DNA of 64,000 nucleotides from Herbiconiux moechotypicola (GCF_024979255.1 NZ_JANLCN010000001.1:248001-312000); one strand, 5' to 3'; positions 42,997 to 51,657 are shown, numbered from the stretch's first letter. Numbers and translations: made by a program. Notes: generated by a model not told the origin, from the sequence alone.

Positions 42997-44431
42997 CCGG
43001 CTCCGGGTCGCCGAAGGCGAGCTTGGGCACGAACACGAGCAGCACGGCGGCCACGAACGCTCCGCCGGCGCAGATGGCCCACACCACCAGGTAGCCCGAG
43101 AGGCTCGACGCCGTGGCGGTGACCGCCGACGAGGCGCCCTGGATGAGCACCACCGCGAACACGGCCGAGGCGAACGATCCACCGATCGTCTTGGTCGTGT
43201 TCGTGAGCGCCGAGGCGATTCCGGTCTGGCCGATCGGTGCGGCCGCGGCCGCGGCCGCCGGCATCGCGCCGACCAGGGCCCCGGAGCCGAGGCCGGCGAT
43301 CGCCATGTTCACGAACACCTGCCACACCTCCTGGTGGAAGGGCAGGAAGAGCCCGTAGCCCACGCCCACGAGCGCCGCCGCCCCGATGAGGGTGACGCGC
43401 GGCGTGGTGAGGCTCGAGAGCAGGGGGAACAGCAGGGCGCCGACGATCATCGACACCAGGTAGAGCCCGATGAGGTTCGAGATCGACGAGGCGTCGAGCC
43501 CGAGTCCGTAGCCGTTGGCCGGATCGGTGCCCGCGAAGGTGCTGAGCGGCGCCTGCGCGCCGAGGAGGCTGATGCCCACCAGACCCGCGGTGAGCTGCAC
43601 AGGCCACATGGCGGGCTTGCGCAGCATCCTGAGGTCGATGGCGGGGTCGGGGGACCGCAGTTCCCACAGCCCGAACGGCACGAAGGCGGCGACGCCGGCC
43701 GCCACGAGCAGCCAGACCCACCAGGTCTCGGGTCCGTTGATACGCACGAACGTCAGGCCACTCGTGATGAGCAGCAGCGCGAGGGTGAGGAGGGTGAACC
43801 CCACCAGGTCGAGCTTGCGGCCGGGGGAGGGGGTCGACTCGGGTACGCCCAAGAGGATCACGAAGAACACCAGGGTCACGGCGATCGCCGGGATCATGAG
43901 GGTGACCGTGACATTCTGTCCGACGGCCTCGAACACGCGGCCGCTGGAGAGCGCTCCGATGATGGCGCCGGCTTCGAGCGCCACCACCAGCAGCCCCGCG
44001 GCGCGCCTGGTCTGCGAGGCGCCCCGCCCGGTGCGTCGCCCGCGGTCGAAGATGAGCGCCACCTCCAAGGGCAGCCACACCACGTAGAAACCCTGCAGCG
44101 CCCAGGCGAGGAGGAACGACGTGAAGTCACCCGCGGCCACCAGCCACCAGCTCGCGCCGGCGGTCACCACGGTCGCCACGAGCAGCATCCGCTTGTGGCC
44201 CACCATGTCGCCGATCTTGGCGAGCACCGGCACGACGATGGCGGAGAGCAGCAGCTGGGCCGCCTCGAACCAGTTGAAGTCGGCGTCGTGGATGCCGAGG
44301 TGCTGCACGAGGTCGGGGATGAGCGGCACGTAGAAGCCCTGCAGGATGCCGCTCGTGACCTCGACCAGGGCCAGGAACCCGATCAGTGACGCGGTGACGC
44401 CCACCGCAGAACCCCGCAACGACAATCTCAT
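42983..44431 (-). CDS. MFS transporter (DHA2-like, 14 helices)
   Basis: A 482-residue exporter-type permease. It has about 14 hydrophobic segments, AKIGDMVGHKRMLLVA in the loop after TM2 (G-D-x-x-G-x-K-R variant), and GSFASAVFAVVLIQGA near the end. Members of this group export drugs or metabolites in exchange for protons. Substrate unknown. The ATG at 44431 is preceded by TAGCAT at 6 nt; the start is only 30 bp from the divergent phosphoribosyltransferase start. Confidence 0.87.
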   Translation of the reverse strand: MRLSLRGSAVGVTASLIGFLALVEVTSGILQGFYVPLIPDLVQHLGIHDADFNWFEAAQLLLSAIVVPVLAKIGDMVGHKRMLLVATVVTAGASWWLVAAGDFTSFLLAWALQGFYVVWLPLEVALIFDRGRRTGRGASQTRRAAGLLVVALEAGAIIGALSSGRVFEAVGQNVTVTLMIPAIAVTLVFFVILLGVPESTPSPGRKLDLVGFTLLTLALLLITSGLTFVRINGPETWWVWLLVAAGVAAFVPFGLWELRSPDPAIDLRMLRKPAMWPVQLTAGLVGISLLGAQAPLSTFAGTDPANGYGLGLDASSISNLIGLYLVSMIVGALLFPLLSSLTTPRVTLIGAAALVGVGYGLFLPFHQEVWQVFVNMAIAGLGSGALVGAMPAAAAAAAPIGQTGIASALTNTTKTIGGSFASAVFAVVLIQGASSAVTATASSLSGYLVVWAICAGGAFVAAVLLVFVPKLAFGDPEPVSSS

Positions 44432-44437
44432 GTCCGG

Positions 44438-44443
44438 ATGCTA
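44438..44443 (-). promoter_or_regulatory. -10 element TAGCAT for the MFS gene
   Basis: Minus-strand TAGCAT ends 6 nt before ATG 44431. Its -35 region must lie inside the divergent coding region. Confidence 0.45.
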
Positions 44444-44448
44444 GGCCA

Positions 44449-44454
44449 TAGAAT
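44449..44454 (+). promoter_or_regulatory. -10 element TAGAAT for the phosphoribosyltransferase operon
   Basis: TAGAAT ends 7 nt before ATG 44462, in the same 30-bp gap as the opposing TAGCAT. An alternative upstream ATG at 44438 is thereby disfavoured. Confidence 0.5.
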
Positions 44455-44461
44455 CGCCGTT

Positions 44462-44971
44462 ATGAATTCTGAGCTCACGACCACCGAACAGACCGCGGCT
44501 CCGGAACGCGAGGTGCTCGGCTGGGAGCAGTTCGGAGAGGCCTCGCGGGTGCTCGCCCAGGAGATCGTGGAGTCCGGTTTCGTGCCCGACTTCGTGATCG
44601 CGATCGCGCGCGGCGGGCTCATCCCCGGCGGCGCCCTCGCCTACGCGCTCGGCGTGAAGAGCTGCGGCAGCCTCAACGTGGAGTTCTACTCCGACATCGA
44701 GGAGACCCTCCCCGAGCCCATCATCCTGCCTCCGCTGCTCGACAACGAGCCGCTCATCGGCAAGAACGTGCTGCTGGTCGACGACGTGGCCGACTCGGGC
44801 CGCACCCTGGCCCTCGTGGTGGAGCTGCTCGAGAAGGTCGACATCACCGTGAAGTCGGCCACCCTCTACATCAAGCCCCGCTCGGTGATCGCCCCCGACT
44901 TCTACTGGAAGACGACCGACCGCTGGATCGTCTTCCCCTGGTCGGCGCAGCCCCCCGTGAGCGCGGTATGA
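44462..44971 (+). CDS. Phosphoribosyltransferase
   Basis: A 169-residue type I PRTase. The PRPP loop is VLLVDDVADSGRTL (residues about 103-116), with PDFVIAIARGGLIPGGALAYALG before it. The protein resembles xanthine/hypoxanthine salvage enzymes and other Xpt-like PRTases; its exact base cannot be read. It may act on purines, consistent with but not linked to guaB1. The stop overlaps the S51-like gene by ATGA. Confidence 0.84.
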   Translation: MNSELTTTEQTAAPEREVLGWEQFGEASRVLAQEIVESGFVPDFVIAIARGGLIPGGALAYALGVKSCGSLNVEFYSDIEETLPEPIILPPLLDNEPLIGKNVLLVDDVADSGRTLALVVELLEKVDITVKSATLYIKPRSVIAPDFYWKTTDRWIVFPWSAQPPVSAV

Positions 44972-45711
44972 GCATCCACCTCGTCGGGGGCGGCTGGCCC
45001 GTCGAGGACGACGGTGCGGTGTACCGCGCCTTCTTCGACGAGATCGCCGCGCACGCCGAGGCTGCCGGCAAGCTCGAAGGGGCGCGGCTGGCCATCGTGC
45101 TGGTGCGCGACGGAGACGCCCCCGAGAAGTACGCCGAGGTGGTCGCCGCCTTCGAGCAGCTCGGCAAGATCGACCCGGTGCCGGTGCTGGCGCCCGAGAA
45201 CGCGCCCATCGCACCCACGGCGTTCGCCGAGGTCGACGGGGTGGTGGTGTGGGGCGGCCTCACGCCCGCCTACCGGCAGTCGCTCGAGCCCGCGTTCGGC
45301 GAGCTGCGGCGGCTGGTGGCCTCGGGCGTGCCCTACCTCGGGTTCTCAGCCGGCGCCGCGATCGCGGCGGAGAAGGCCATCGTGGGCGGCTGGAAGATCG
45401 ACACCGTCGAGATCGGTTCCGAGCACGCGGCCGAAGACCTCGAGCAGCTCACCGTGGGTGCGGGCATCGGCCTGATCGACCTCGCGGTCGACGTGCATGC
45501 CGCCCAGTGGGGCTCGGTGTCGCGGCTCATCGCCGCGACCGAATCCGGTGCGGTCGACGGTGGAGTGGCGATCGACGAGCACACGGCGCTCATCGTGGGC
45601 GAGGGCCCGCTGCGGGTCGTGGGACGCGGCAGCGTGTGGAAGGTCACCCCCGACACAGGAAGCGTGCGGGTGTCGACCGCCGGAGCCGACCCCGTGCCGG
45701 CGGCCGGCTGA
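44968..45711 (+). CDS. Peptidase S51/glutamine amidotransferase-like protein
   Basis: A 247-residue protein with the S51 dipeptidase E/cyanophycinase-like fold. The nucleophile elbow is [11 protein letters not shown] (S127), with [16 protein letters not shown] before it. Members cleave Asp-X dipeptides or cyanophycin; some have other acyl substrates. Catalytic His/Asp cannot be placed with certainty. It lies between a phosphoribosyltransferase and ung in one operon; the next start is 1 nt after its stop. Confidence 0.8.
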   Translation: MSIHLVGGGWPVEDDGAVYRAFFDEIAAHAEAAGKLEGARLAIVLVRDGDAPEKYAEVVAAFEQLGKIDPVPVLAPENAPIAPTAFAEVDGVVVWGGLTPAYRQSLEPAFGELRRLVASGVPYLGFSAGAAIAAEKAIVGGWKIDTVEIGSEHAAEDLEQLTVGAGIGLIDLAVDVHAAQWGSVSRLIAATESGAVDGGVAIDEHTALIVGEGPLRVVGRGSVWKVTPDTGSVRVSTAGADPVPAAG

Positions 45712-45712
45712 C

Positions 45713-46405
45713 GTGGCCGCGCGCTCGTTGACCGAGCTCGCCGCCGACGGCCTGCTCGACGGGGGGTGGGCGCGGGCGCTCGAACCGGTCGCCGGCCGGA
45801 TCGCCGCGATGGGCGAGTTCCTCCGAGCCGAGCACGCGGCGGGCCGTCCCTCGCTTCCGGCGGGCGACGCGGTGCTGCGCGTGTTCCGCCGCCCCCTCGA
45901 CGAGGTGAAGGTGCTCATCGTGGGCCAGGATCCCTATCCCACCCCCGGCCACCCGATCGGTCTCTCCTTCGCCGTCGAACGGCATGTGCGCCCCTTGCCG
46001 CGCAGCCTCTCGAACATCTACCGCGAACTGAACGACGACCTCGGCATCCCGCCCGCGCCGCACGGCGACCTCAGCTCCTGGAGCGACAACGGCGTGATGC
46101 TGCTCAACCGCGTGCTGACCGTGCGACCGGGTGCCCCCGCCTCGCATCGGGGTGCGGGGTGGGAGGAGGTCACGGCGCACGCCATCCGCGTGCTCGCCGA
46201 GCGCGACCGGCCGCTGGTCTCGATCCTCTGGGGTCGGGATGCGGCGGGTGCGCAGCCGCTGCTGGCGGGCCGCCCCGCGATCGCGTCCGCGCATCCGAGC
46301 CCCCTGTCGGCCAGCCGCGGCTTCTTCGGCTCGCGTCCGTTCAGCCGGGCCAATGCGCTGCTCGAGCAGCAGGGTGCCGCACCGGTCGACTGGCGGGTGC
46401 TCTGA
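45713..46405 (+). CDS. ung: Uracil-DNA glycosylase
   Basis: A 230-residue family 1 UDG that removes uracil from DNA. Motif [17 protein letters not shown] (residues 71-86, catalytic Asp D73) and motif [11 protein letters not shown] (H194, DNA intercalation loop) are intact; [12 protein letters not shown] lies between. The start is GTG 45713, 1 nt after the upstream stop; a longer open frame exists upstream in the previous gene and is not coding in this frame. Length matches the family. Confidence 0.95.
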   Translation: MAARSLTELAADGLLDGGWARALEPVAGRIAAMGEFLRAEHAAGRPSLPAGDAVLRVFRRPLDEVKVLIVGQDPYPTPGHPIGLSFAVERHVRPLPRSLSNIYRELNDDLGIPPAPHGDLSSWSDNGVMLLNRVLTVRPGAPASHRGAGWEEVTAHAIRVLAERDRPLVSILWGRDAAGAQPLLAGRPAIASAHPSPLSASRGFFGSRPFSRANALLEQQGAAPVDWRVL

Positions 46406-46419
46406 GCGCGCGGGCTGGT

Positions 46420-46425
46420 TAGGCT
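46420..46425 (+). promoter_or_regulatory. -10 element TAGGCT for the GNAT-amidase pair
   Basis: TAGGCT ends 6 nt before GTG 46432, predicting a leaderless mRNA. Confidence 0.5.
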
Positions 46426-46431
46426 GGGACG

Positions 46432-47022
46432 GTGCTGGAAGAGGAGTACCAACCGCGACGCAGCCTCCCGCGTGAGCTGAGGCCTGCCACCACCGAGCGT
46501 CCGCCGCTGGAGACCGCGTTCGAGTACGAACTGCGCGACGCGGTGGCGGCCGACCTGCCGTACATCCGCGAGATCTACAACCACTACGTGGCCAACACCG
46601 TCGTCACCTTCGACGAGGACGCGATGACGCTCAAGGAGTGGCGGCACAAGTTCGCGGCCGTCACGAAGGCGGGGTACCCGTTCCTGGTGGCGCTGTCGCC
46701 CACCGGCACCCTGCTCGGCTTCGCCTACGTGTCGGCCTGGAAGCAGAAGGCTGCCTATCGCCGTACGGTCGAGGACTCGATCTATCTCGGCCCGGCCGCC
46801 ACGGGGAAGGGCCTCGGCAAGGTGCTGCTGGGCGAACTCATCGAGCGCTGCCGCGCCGCCGGAATCAAGGAGATCCTCGCGGTCATCGCCGACCAGGGCG
46901 CGGAGGCCTCGATCAGGCTGCACGAGTCGTTCGGGTTCACCGAGGCCGGGCGGCTGGGGCGGGTGGGCTTCAAGTTCGGCCACTGGCTCGGCACGGTGCT
47001 GCTGCAGAAGTCGCTGAAGTGA
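46432..47022 (+). CDS. GNAT N-acetyltransferase (phosphinothricin acetyltransferase-like)
   Basis: A 196-residue enzyme. The GNAT core has IREIYNHYVANTVVTFDED (typical of PAT/Bar-like proteins), acetyl-CoA-binding LGPAATGKGLGKVLLGELIERC, and ESFGFTEAGRLGRVGFKFGHWL. By family it acetylates a small amine such as methionine sulfoximine or another amino-acid analogue. The first 25 residues before the fold are unusual for the family and may be a linker. It overlaps the amidase gene by GTGA, so the two are a translationally coupled pair. Confidence 0.87.
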   Translation: MLEEEYQPRRSLPRELRPATTERPPLETAFEYELRDAVAADLPYIREIYNHYVANTVVTFDEDAMTLKEWRHKFAAVTKAGYPFLVALSPTGTLLGFAYVSAWKQKAAYRRTVEDSIYLGPAATGKGLGKVLLGELIERCRAAGIKEILAVIADQGAEASIRLHESFGFTEAGRLGRVGFKFGHWLGTVLLQKSLK

Positions 47023-48455
47023 CCGGGCCGGTCGAGATCCACGAGCTCACCGCTCTGGAGCAGTACGGCTTTCTGCAGCGTCGTGAGCTCTCGGTGCTCG
47101 AGGTGGTCGACCACTACCTGGAGCGCATCGAGCGGCTCGACGGCGGTCTGGGTGCGTTCCACACGGTCACCGCGGAGGCCGCGCGGCGGCGGGCGAGGGA
47201 ACTCGACGGGTCTGATGACCGCACGGCGCCGCTCTGGGGGCTCCCGCTGGCCGACAAAGACCTCAGCCGGCGGGCCGGCGTGCGCACCACCTTCGGCTCC
47301 CGGCTGTTCGCCGACCACGTTCCCGAGACCAGCGACGAGCTGCCGCTGCAGCTCGACGCCGCGGGGGCCGTGAGCCTCGGCAAGACCTCGGCCCCGGAGT
47401 TCGGGCTGCCGAGCTACACCGAGAGCCTCGTGGCGCCGCCGGCGCGCGACCCCTACGACACCTCGCGCGGCGCGGGCGGTTCCAGCGGCGGGGCGGCCGT
47501 GGCGGTGGCGGCGGGGTTGCTGCCGTTCGCACCGGGCTCCGACGGCGGCGGATCGATCCGCATCCCCGCCGCGGCCTGCGGTCTGGTGGGGCTGAAGCCC
47601 TCCCGCGGGCTCGTTCCGGCGGGTTCGGGGCTGGACTCTCTGGCGGGGCTCGCGGTGGCGGGCCCGATCGCGCGCACGGTGACGGATGCGGCGCTGCTGC
47701 TCGACGGCATGATCGCGCGAGCCGGCGACCGCATCCGCCACACCCACACCCTGCGGCCACCGGTCGACGACGACGGACTGTTCCTCGGTGCGGCCGTGCG
47801 GGGCGAGGGCCGGTTCCAGATCGCGGTGAGCACGAGCTCGCCCTGGGCGACCGCCTACGAGATCGAGATCGCTCCCGAGGCCGCGGCCGCGCTCGACGCG
47901 GCCCGCGACGCGCTGGTGGCGCTCGGTCACGGCATGGAGGAGCTCGAGCTCGACCCTGCGCCCGAGTACCCCGAGGCGTTCCGAGCGGTGTGGCAGGCCG
48001 GCGCCTCGCAGATCCCCGCCGACGATACGACCGAGCACCTGCTCGAACCCCTCACCCGGTGGCTGCTGCACCGCGGGCGTGCGCTGCCCGCGTCGGCGCT
48101 GGTGCGCGCGCTGGCGACTCTCTCCGCGTTCGAGCGGTCGCTCATCCGTCAGTTCGCCCCCTACGACGCGGTGCTCACACCGACCCTCGCGATGACCCCC
48201 CGGCCGATCGGCTGGTATGACGCGCACGACGGCGAGCACAACTTCGCGCAGCAGGTGCAGTACACGCCGTTCACCTCCTTCGTGAACGCCTCGGGGCTGC
48301 CGGCGATCACGCTTCCGGTGTCGATGACGGCCGAGGGCTTGCCGATGGGCGCGCAGCTCATCGGCCGGCCCGGGGGAGAGTCGACGCTGCTGGCGCTGGG
48401 GCGTCAGCTCGAGCGGCGACTGCGCTGGGAACGGGTGCATCCGCCCCAGTGGTGA
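47019..48455 (+). CDS. Amidase signature family protein
   Basis: A 478-residue amidase. The catalytic triad is K80 (PLADKDLS), S155 (GAGGSSGG) and S179 (GSDGGGSIRIPA), all intact. It hydrolyses an amide of unknown type; GatA is less likely because the genome context has no gatB/gatC and the N-terminal region differs. Coupling to a GNAT gene suggests a shared small-molecule substrate. The GTG start overlaps the GNAT stop. Confidence 0.88.
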   Translation: MTGPVEIHELTALEQYGFLQRRELSVLEVVDHYLERIERLDGGLGAFHTVTAEAARRRARELDGSDDRTAPLWGLPLADKDLSRRAGVRTTFGSRLFADHVPETSDELPLQLDAAGAVSLGKTSAPEFGLPSYTESLVAPPARDPYDTSRGAGGSSGGAAVAVAAGLLPFAPGSDGGGSIRIPAAACGLVGLKPSRGLVPAGSGLDSLAGLAVAGPIARTVTDAALLLDGMIARAGDRIRHTHTLRPPVDDDGLFLGAAVRGEGRFQIAVSTSSPWATAYEIEIAPEAAAALDAARDALVALGHGMEELELDPAPEYPEAFRAVWQAGASQIPADDTTEHLLEPLTRWLLHRGRALPASALVRALATLSAFERSLIRQFAPYDAVLTPTLAMTPRPIGWYDAHDGEHNFAQQVQYTPFTSFVNASGLPAITLPVSMTAEGLPMGAQLIGRPGGESTLLALGRQLERRLRWERVHPPQW

Positions 48456-48493
48456 ATCGGGCCGGAGATGAAAACAGGTATGGCAACCCTTAG

Positions 48494-48512
48494 TTAGGTG
48501 TGCCTATACTGA
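48494..48512 (+). promoter_or_regulatory. DtxR/IdeR-like iron box before the SIP-domain gene
   Basis: TTAGGTGTGCCTATACTGA matches 14 of 19 positions of the iron-box consensus TTAGGTTAGSCTAACCTAA by my count. It overlaps the -10 element TATACT (48505-48510), so Fe2+-loaded regulator would block RNA polymerase. Confidence 0.7.
48505..48510 (+). promoter_or_regulatory. -10 element TATACT of the SIP-domain gene
   Basis: TATACT ends 9 nt before ATG 48520 and lies within the iron box, giving a nearly leaderless, iron-controlled promoter. Confidence 0.6.
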
Positions 48513-48519
48513 TGGTGAA

Positions 48520-48912
48520 ATGTACGTCATCGCCTCAGAATCCGCCGCCCTCGCGCAGGCCACCGGTCGTGTGCTCCTCGCCGGAACCGAGAACGATCTC
48601 GACGAGATGCGGGCCATCATCGCCACCCTCGGCGACCGGGCGCGCGGACAGGTGTTCGTCGAGGTGCCGTCGGCGGCCGACATCGACCCGATCGCCACAC
48701 CCGAGCGCGTGACCGTCACCTGGCTCGCGCGCGACGTGCGCACCGGCGAGATGGGGAGCGGACTGGCGTGCGCCCCCGGCCAGGCGCTCGGCCGGGCCGT
48801 CTCGGCGTGGGTGGGCGAGATGTCCACCGGCGAAGACGTGTTCGACGGCGACGGGCTCTGCGCCTGGGTCGGGCGGAGTGTTCCGGCCGCCTACCTCGAC
48901 CGCGCGGTCTGA
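48520..48912 (+). CDS. Stand-alone SIP (siderophore-interacting protein C-terminal) domain protein
   Basis: A 130-residue protein resembling only the NAD(P)H-binding C-terminal half of siderophore-interacting reductases: GRVLLAGTENDLDEMRAIIATLGDRARGQVFVEVPSAADIDPI, then VTVTWLARDVRTGE and WVGEMSTGEDVFDGDGLCAWVGRS. The FAD-binding half found in the full SIP at 10116-11009 is missing, and there is room for no more upstream. It is controlled by an iron box. It may pair with a separate flavoprotein or have a distinct role; activity is unknown. Confidence 0.72.
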   Translation: MYVIASESAALAQATGRVLLAGTENDLDEMRAIIATLGDRARGQVFVEVPSAADIDPIATPERVTVTWLARDVRTGEMGSGLACAPGQALGRAVSAWVGEMSTGEDVFDGDGLCAWVGRSVPAAYLDRAV

Positions 48913-49340
48913 GATCTGGTCGCCCGTCTCCTGACGTAGTTGCCGTCTTCGAGCCCCGCCTCGATCTCGAAGTGGTTGTGCAGCGGATCGCTGCCCGCGA
49001 GCGCGTAGAGCAGCGGGAACATCATGCCGTACCGCTTCCACTGCTGTCGGTGCACCGCCTCGTGCCGCAGCACAGCGGGGGAGTCGTTGTCGTCGGTGAG
49101 GTAGACCCCGCCGACACAGGTGCCACCGCGCTTGAACGCCCACGCCGGCAGCCCGGTGCACACGAACAGTCCGTCCACCCTACGGATGCGGCCGGTGCCC
49201 AGCACGGAGCCGACCACGAGGGCGACCCCGGTGGCGTAGAGGTAGCCCGCCCGCGCGACGGGGGGTGCGTAGAGCACCGCCCGCACGCGTGCCAGAGGGT
49301 CGGTGGCGCCGGGTTCGGTGCCGGAAGGCTGCCCGCTCAC
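48891..49340 (-). CDS. Small HExxH-motif protein, putative zinc metallopeptidase
   Basis: A 149-residue protein with one hydrophobic segment (about 35-48) and the zinc signature H93-E94-x-x-H97 (LRHEAVHRQQW), followed by E125/E127 in HNHFEIEAG, a plausible third ligand about 30 residues on. Two cysteines (C61, C75) sit ahead. The arrangement resembles gluzincin-like metalloproteases, but I cannot assign a family. It starts with GTG overlapping the stop of the flavoprotein gene (GTGA), so it is coupled to that operon. Its 3' end overlaps the SIP-domain gene by 22 nt in antisense. Confidence 0.6.
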   Translation of the reverse strand: MSGQPSGTEPGATDPLARVRAVLYAPPVARAGYLYATGVALVVGSVLGTGRIRRVDGLFVCTGLPAWAFKRGGTCVGGVYLTDDNDSPAVLRHEAVHRQQWKRYGMMFPLLYALAGSDPLHNHFEIEAGLEDGNYVRRRATRSQTARSR

Positions 49341-50788
49341 GCGCTGAGGTCCCGCCCGTAGGTCTCCAGCAGGCGCAGCCACACCTCGCTGATGGTGGGG
49401 TAGGACGGCACGGCGTGCCAGAGCCGCTCGAGCGGCACCTCGCCGACCACGGCCACCGTGGCCGAGTGCAGCAGCTCCTGCACGTCGGCGCCGACGAAGG
49501 TCGCGCCCACCACCACACCGCGATCCTCGTCGACCACCATCCGGGCCGTGCCGGCGTAGCCGTCGGTGTGCACGCTCGCGCCGGCGACCGAGCCGATCTC
49601 GTAGTCGACCACCCGGATGCGCACCCCGGCCTTCTCCGCGGCCGCGGCGGTGAGCCCGATCGAGGCGACCTGCGGATCGGTGAACGTCACCTGGGGCACC
49701 GCGCGATGGTCGGCCGTCGCCGCATGACGCCCCCACGGCCGGTCGACGACGGGCGCTCCTGCCGCCCGGGCGGCGATCACGTCGCCGGCGGCCCGCGCCT
49801 GGTACTTGCCCTGGTGGGTGAGTAGGGCGCGGTGGTTCACGTCGCCGGTGGCGTAGAGCCAGCCGCCGTCGTGTGGTGAGCCGTCGGCGCCGAGCACGCG
49901 GAGGGTGTCGTCGGTCTCGAGCCAGTCGCCCGGGGTGAGCCCGAGCGCCTCGAGGCCGAGGTCGCCGGTGCGCGGGAGCCGCCCGGTGGCCACCAGGATC
50001 TCGTCGGACTCGACGGCGGTGCCGTCGGGGAGTGTCGTCAGCACGGATCCGTCGTCGCGCCGCTCGACGCGGGTGGGAGACACGCCCAGGTGGAGCGTGA
50101 CGCCGAGGTCGCGGAGGGAGGCGGCCACGGCCTCACCCGCGAACGGCTCCTGGTTGGCCAGCAGCTCGCCCCGCGACACCAGGGTGACGGCCGATCCGAG
50201 CGAGGCGTAGGCGGTGGCCAGCTCGCAGGCCACGACCCCACCGCCCAGGACGGTGAACCGGGCCGGCACGGCGTGTGCGCTGGTGGCCTCCCTGCTGGTC
50301 CATGGCGTCGCCCCGGCGAGGCCGGGGATGTCGGGCAGCAGCGCCACCGAGCCGGTGGACACGACCACCGCGTGCCGGGCGGTGAGGGTGGAGACCGCCC
50401 CGTCAGGAGCCGTGAGCTCGAGGGTCTTCGGGGCGGTGAAGCGGGCGTGCCCGCGGACGAGGTCGATTCCGGCGCCGCGCACCCATTCCACCTGACCGCT
50501 GTCGTCCCAGTCGCTCGTGAAGGAGTCCCGCCGGGCGAGCACCTTCGCCACGTCGATCTCACCTGTCACCGCCTGGGAGGCGCCGTCGACGTGCCGGGCC
50601 GCGCGCACCACGTCACCGGCTCGCAGCAGCGCCTTGGAGGGCATGCAGGCCCAGTACGAGCACTCCCCGCCCACCAACTCGGCCTCGACGAGCGCCACGC
50701 GCATCCCGCCCTGCACGGCGCGGTCGGCGACGTTCTCGCCCACCGCGCCCGCTCCGATCACGATCACGTCGTATTCCGTCGTGGGCAT
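49337..50788 (-). CDS. FAD-dependent pyridine nucleotide-disulfide oxidoreductase
   Basis: A 483-residue flavoprotein of the dihydrolipoamide dehydrogenase/glutathione reductase class. GAGAVGEN (12-19) binds FAD, and the redox-active pair is C43/C48 (GGECSYWACMPSK). LGGGVVACELATAYASLG binds NAD(P). The C-terminal His-Glu dyad (HPTxxE in true reductases) is replaced by Y463-P-T-I-S-E468, so the general acid/base His is absent. This favours quinone-reductase-like activity, as in actinobacterial LpdA homologues, over lipoamide dehydrogenase. GAGAGG precedes ATG 50788. Confidence 0.88.
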   Translation of the reverse strand: MPTTEYDVIVIGAGAVGENVADRAVQGGMRVALVEAELVGGECSYWACMPSKALLRAGDVVRAARHVDGASQAVTGEIDVAKVLARRDSFTSDWDDSGQVEWVRGAGIDLVRGHARFTAPKTLELTAPDGAVSTLTARHAVVVSTGSVALLPDIPGLAGATPWTSREATSAHAVPARFTVLGGGVVACELATAYASLGSAVTLVSRGELLANQEPFAGEAVAASLRDLGVTLHLGVSPTRVERRDDGSVLTTLPDGTAVESDEILVATGRLPRTGDLGLEALGLTPGDWLETDDTLRVLGADGSPHDGGWLYATGDVNHRALLTHQGKYQARAAGDVIAARAAGAPVVDRPWGRHAATADHRAVPQVTFTDPQVASIGLTAAAAEKAGVRIRVVDYEIGSVAGASVHTDGYAGTARMVVDEDRGVVVGATFVGADVQELLHSATVAVVGEVPLERLWHAVPSYPTISEVWLRLLETYGRDLSA

Positions 50789-50832
50789 GGGGTGTCCTCT
50801 CCGTCAGGCCGGCCGCCCTCCCATTCTCACCC

Positions 50833-51657
50833 TCAGCGCACCAGAGCGGAGATGATCCTCAGAATCGCGGGGAGGTCGGCGACGGCGGCGTCGGGCGCGG
50901 AGGGCGCGAACTCGGTGATGCCCGCTCCCACGAGGTCGAACTCCGCGCGGAGTGCCCGGATCGACTCGACCAGCGTCGCCACGCCGACCCCGAACGGCTC
51001 GGGGAAGGCGACGCCCTCGATCTCGGCGGGATCGAGCACGTCGAGGTCGACGTGGAGGTAGACGCTGCGGGCGCCGGTGGCGCGCACCGCCTCCGCGAGC
51101 GCCTCCGGGGTGAGATCGCCCGGCGGAACGAGGGCGACGCCGTTCTCGGAGATGAACTCGGCCTCGGCGTCGTCGAGCGCGCGGGTGCCTGCCAGCACGA
51201 GCGACCCGGCTGACAGCGCGGGTGCCTCGACGAGACCGGCGGGGCCGTCGCCGAGCAGGGCGCGCGCCACCATCCCGTGGAACGCCCCCGACGGCGAGCT
51301 CTCCGGGGTGTTGAGATCGGGATGCGCATCGAACCACACCAGGGCCACGGGGCCGGGCGTGCGGCGCACGGCGTGCCGCACCGCCGCGAACTCCACGCCG
51401 CAATCGCCGCCGATCACGACCGGCACGCCGTCGATCGAGGCGAGCTCGGCGTCGAGCGCCTCGGCGACCGCGGTGATCGAGCTGTAGCGGTGCACCCCGG
51501 TGTCGAGCGCCTCCCCGGCACCGGCGGGCACCTCCACCACGCGGGTGGCCGAGGCGGGCAGGTCTCCCCGCACCGCCTCGGCGCCGTCGATCAGCCGCAT
51601 GGCGCGGGTCGAGCCCGAGCCCTGCCACTGGGGTACCACGACGAAGGTCGCGGCCAC
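50833..51657 (-). CDS. Arginase/agmatinase (ureohydrolase) family protein
   Basis: A 274-residue binuclear-Mn enzyme fold. Motif 2 is FDAHPD (110-114) and motif 3 is HVDLDVLDP (D204, D206); the first motif is GGDC (83-86) where arginases have GGDH, so one Mn-ligand His is replaced by C86. That substitution occurs in some family members with other substrates, so arginase activity should not be assumed. The start is GTG 51657, 6 nt after the PspA stop, implying co-transcription. Confidence 0.84.
   Translation of the reverse strand: MAATFVVVPQWQGSGSTRAMRLIDGAEAVRGDLPASATRVVEVPAGAGEALDTGVHRYSSITAVAEALDAELASIDGVPVVIGGDCGVEFAAVRHAVRRTPGPVALVWFDAHPDLNTPESSPSGAFHGMVARALLGDGPAGLVEAPALSAGSLVLAGTRALDDAEAEFISENGVALVPPGDLTPEALAEAVRATGARSVYLHVDLDVLDPAEIEGVAFPEPFGVGVATLVESIRALRAEFDLVGAGITEFAPSAPDAAVADLPAILRIISALVR

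Noticed and set aside
50804-51628. An Arg-rich minus-strand frame overlapping the ureohydrolase
   Set aside because: It is a different frame of the same sequence; the ureohydrolase frame contains all three metal motifs.
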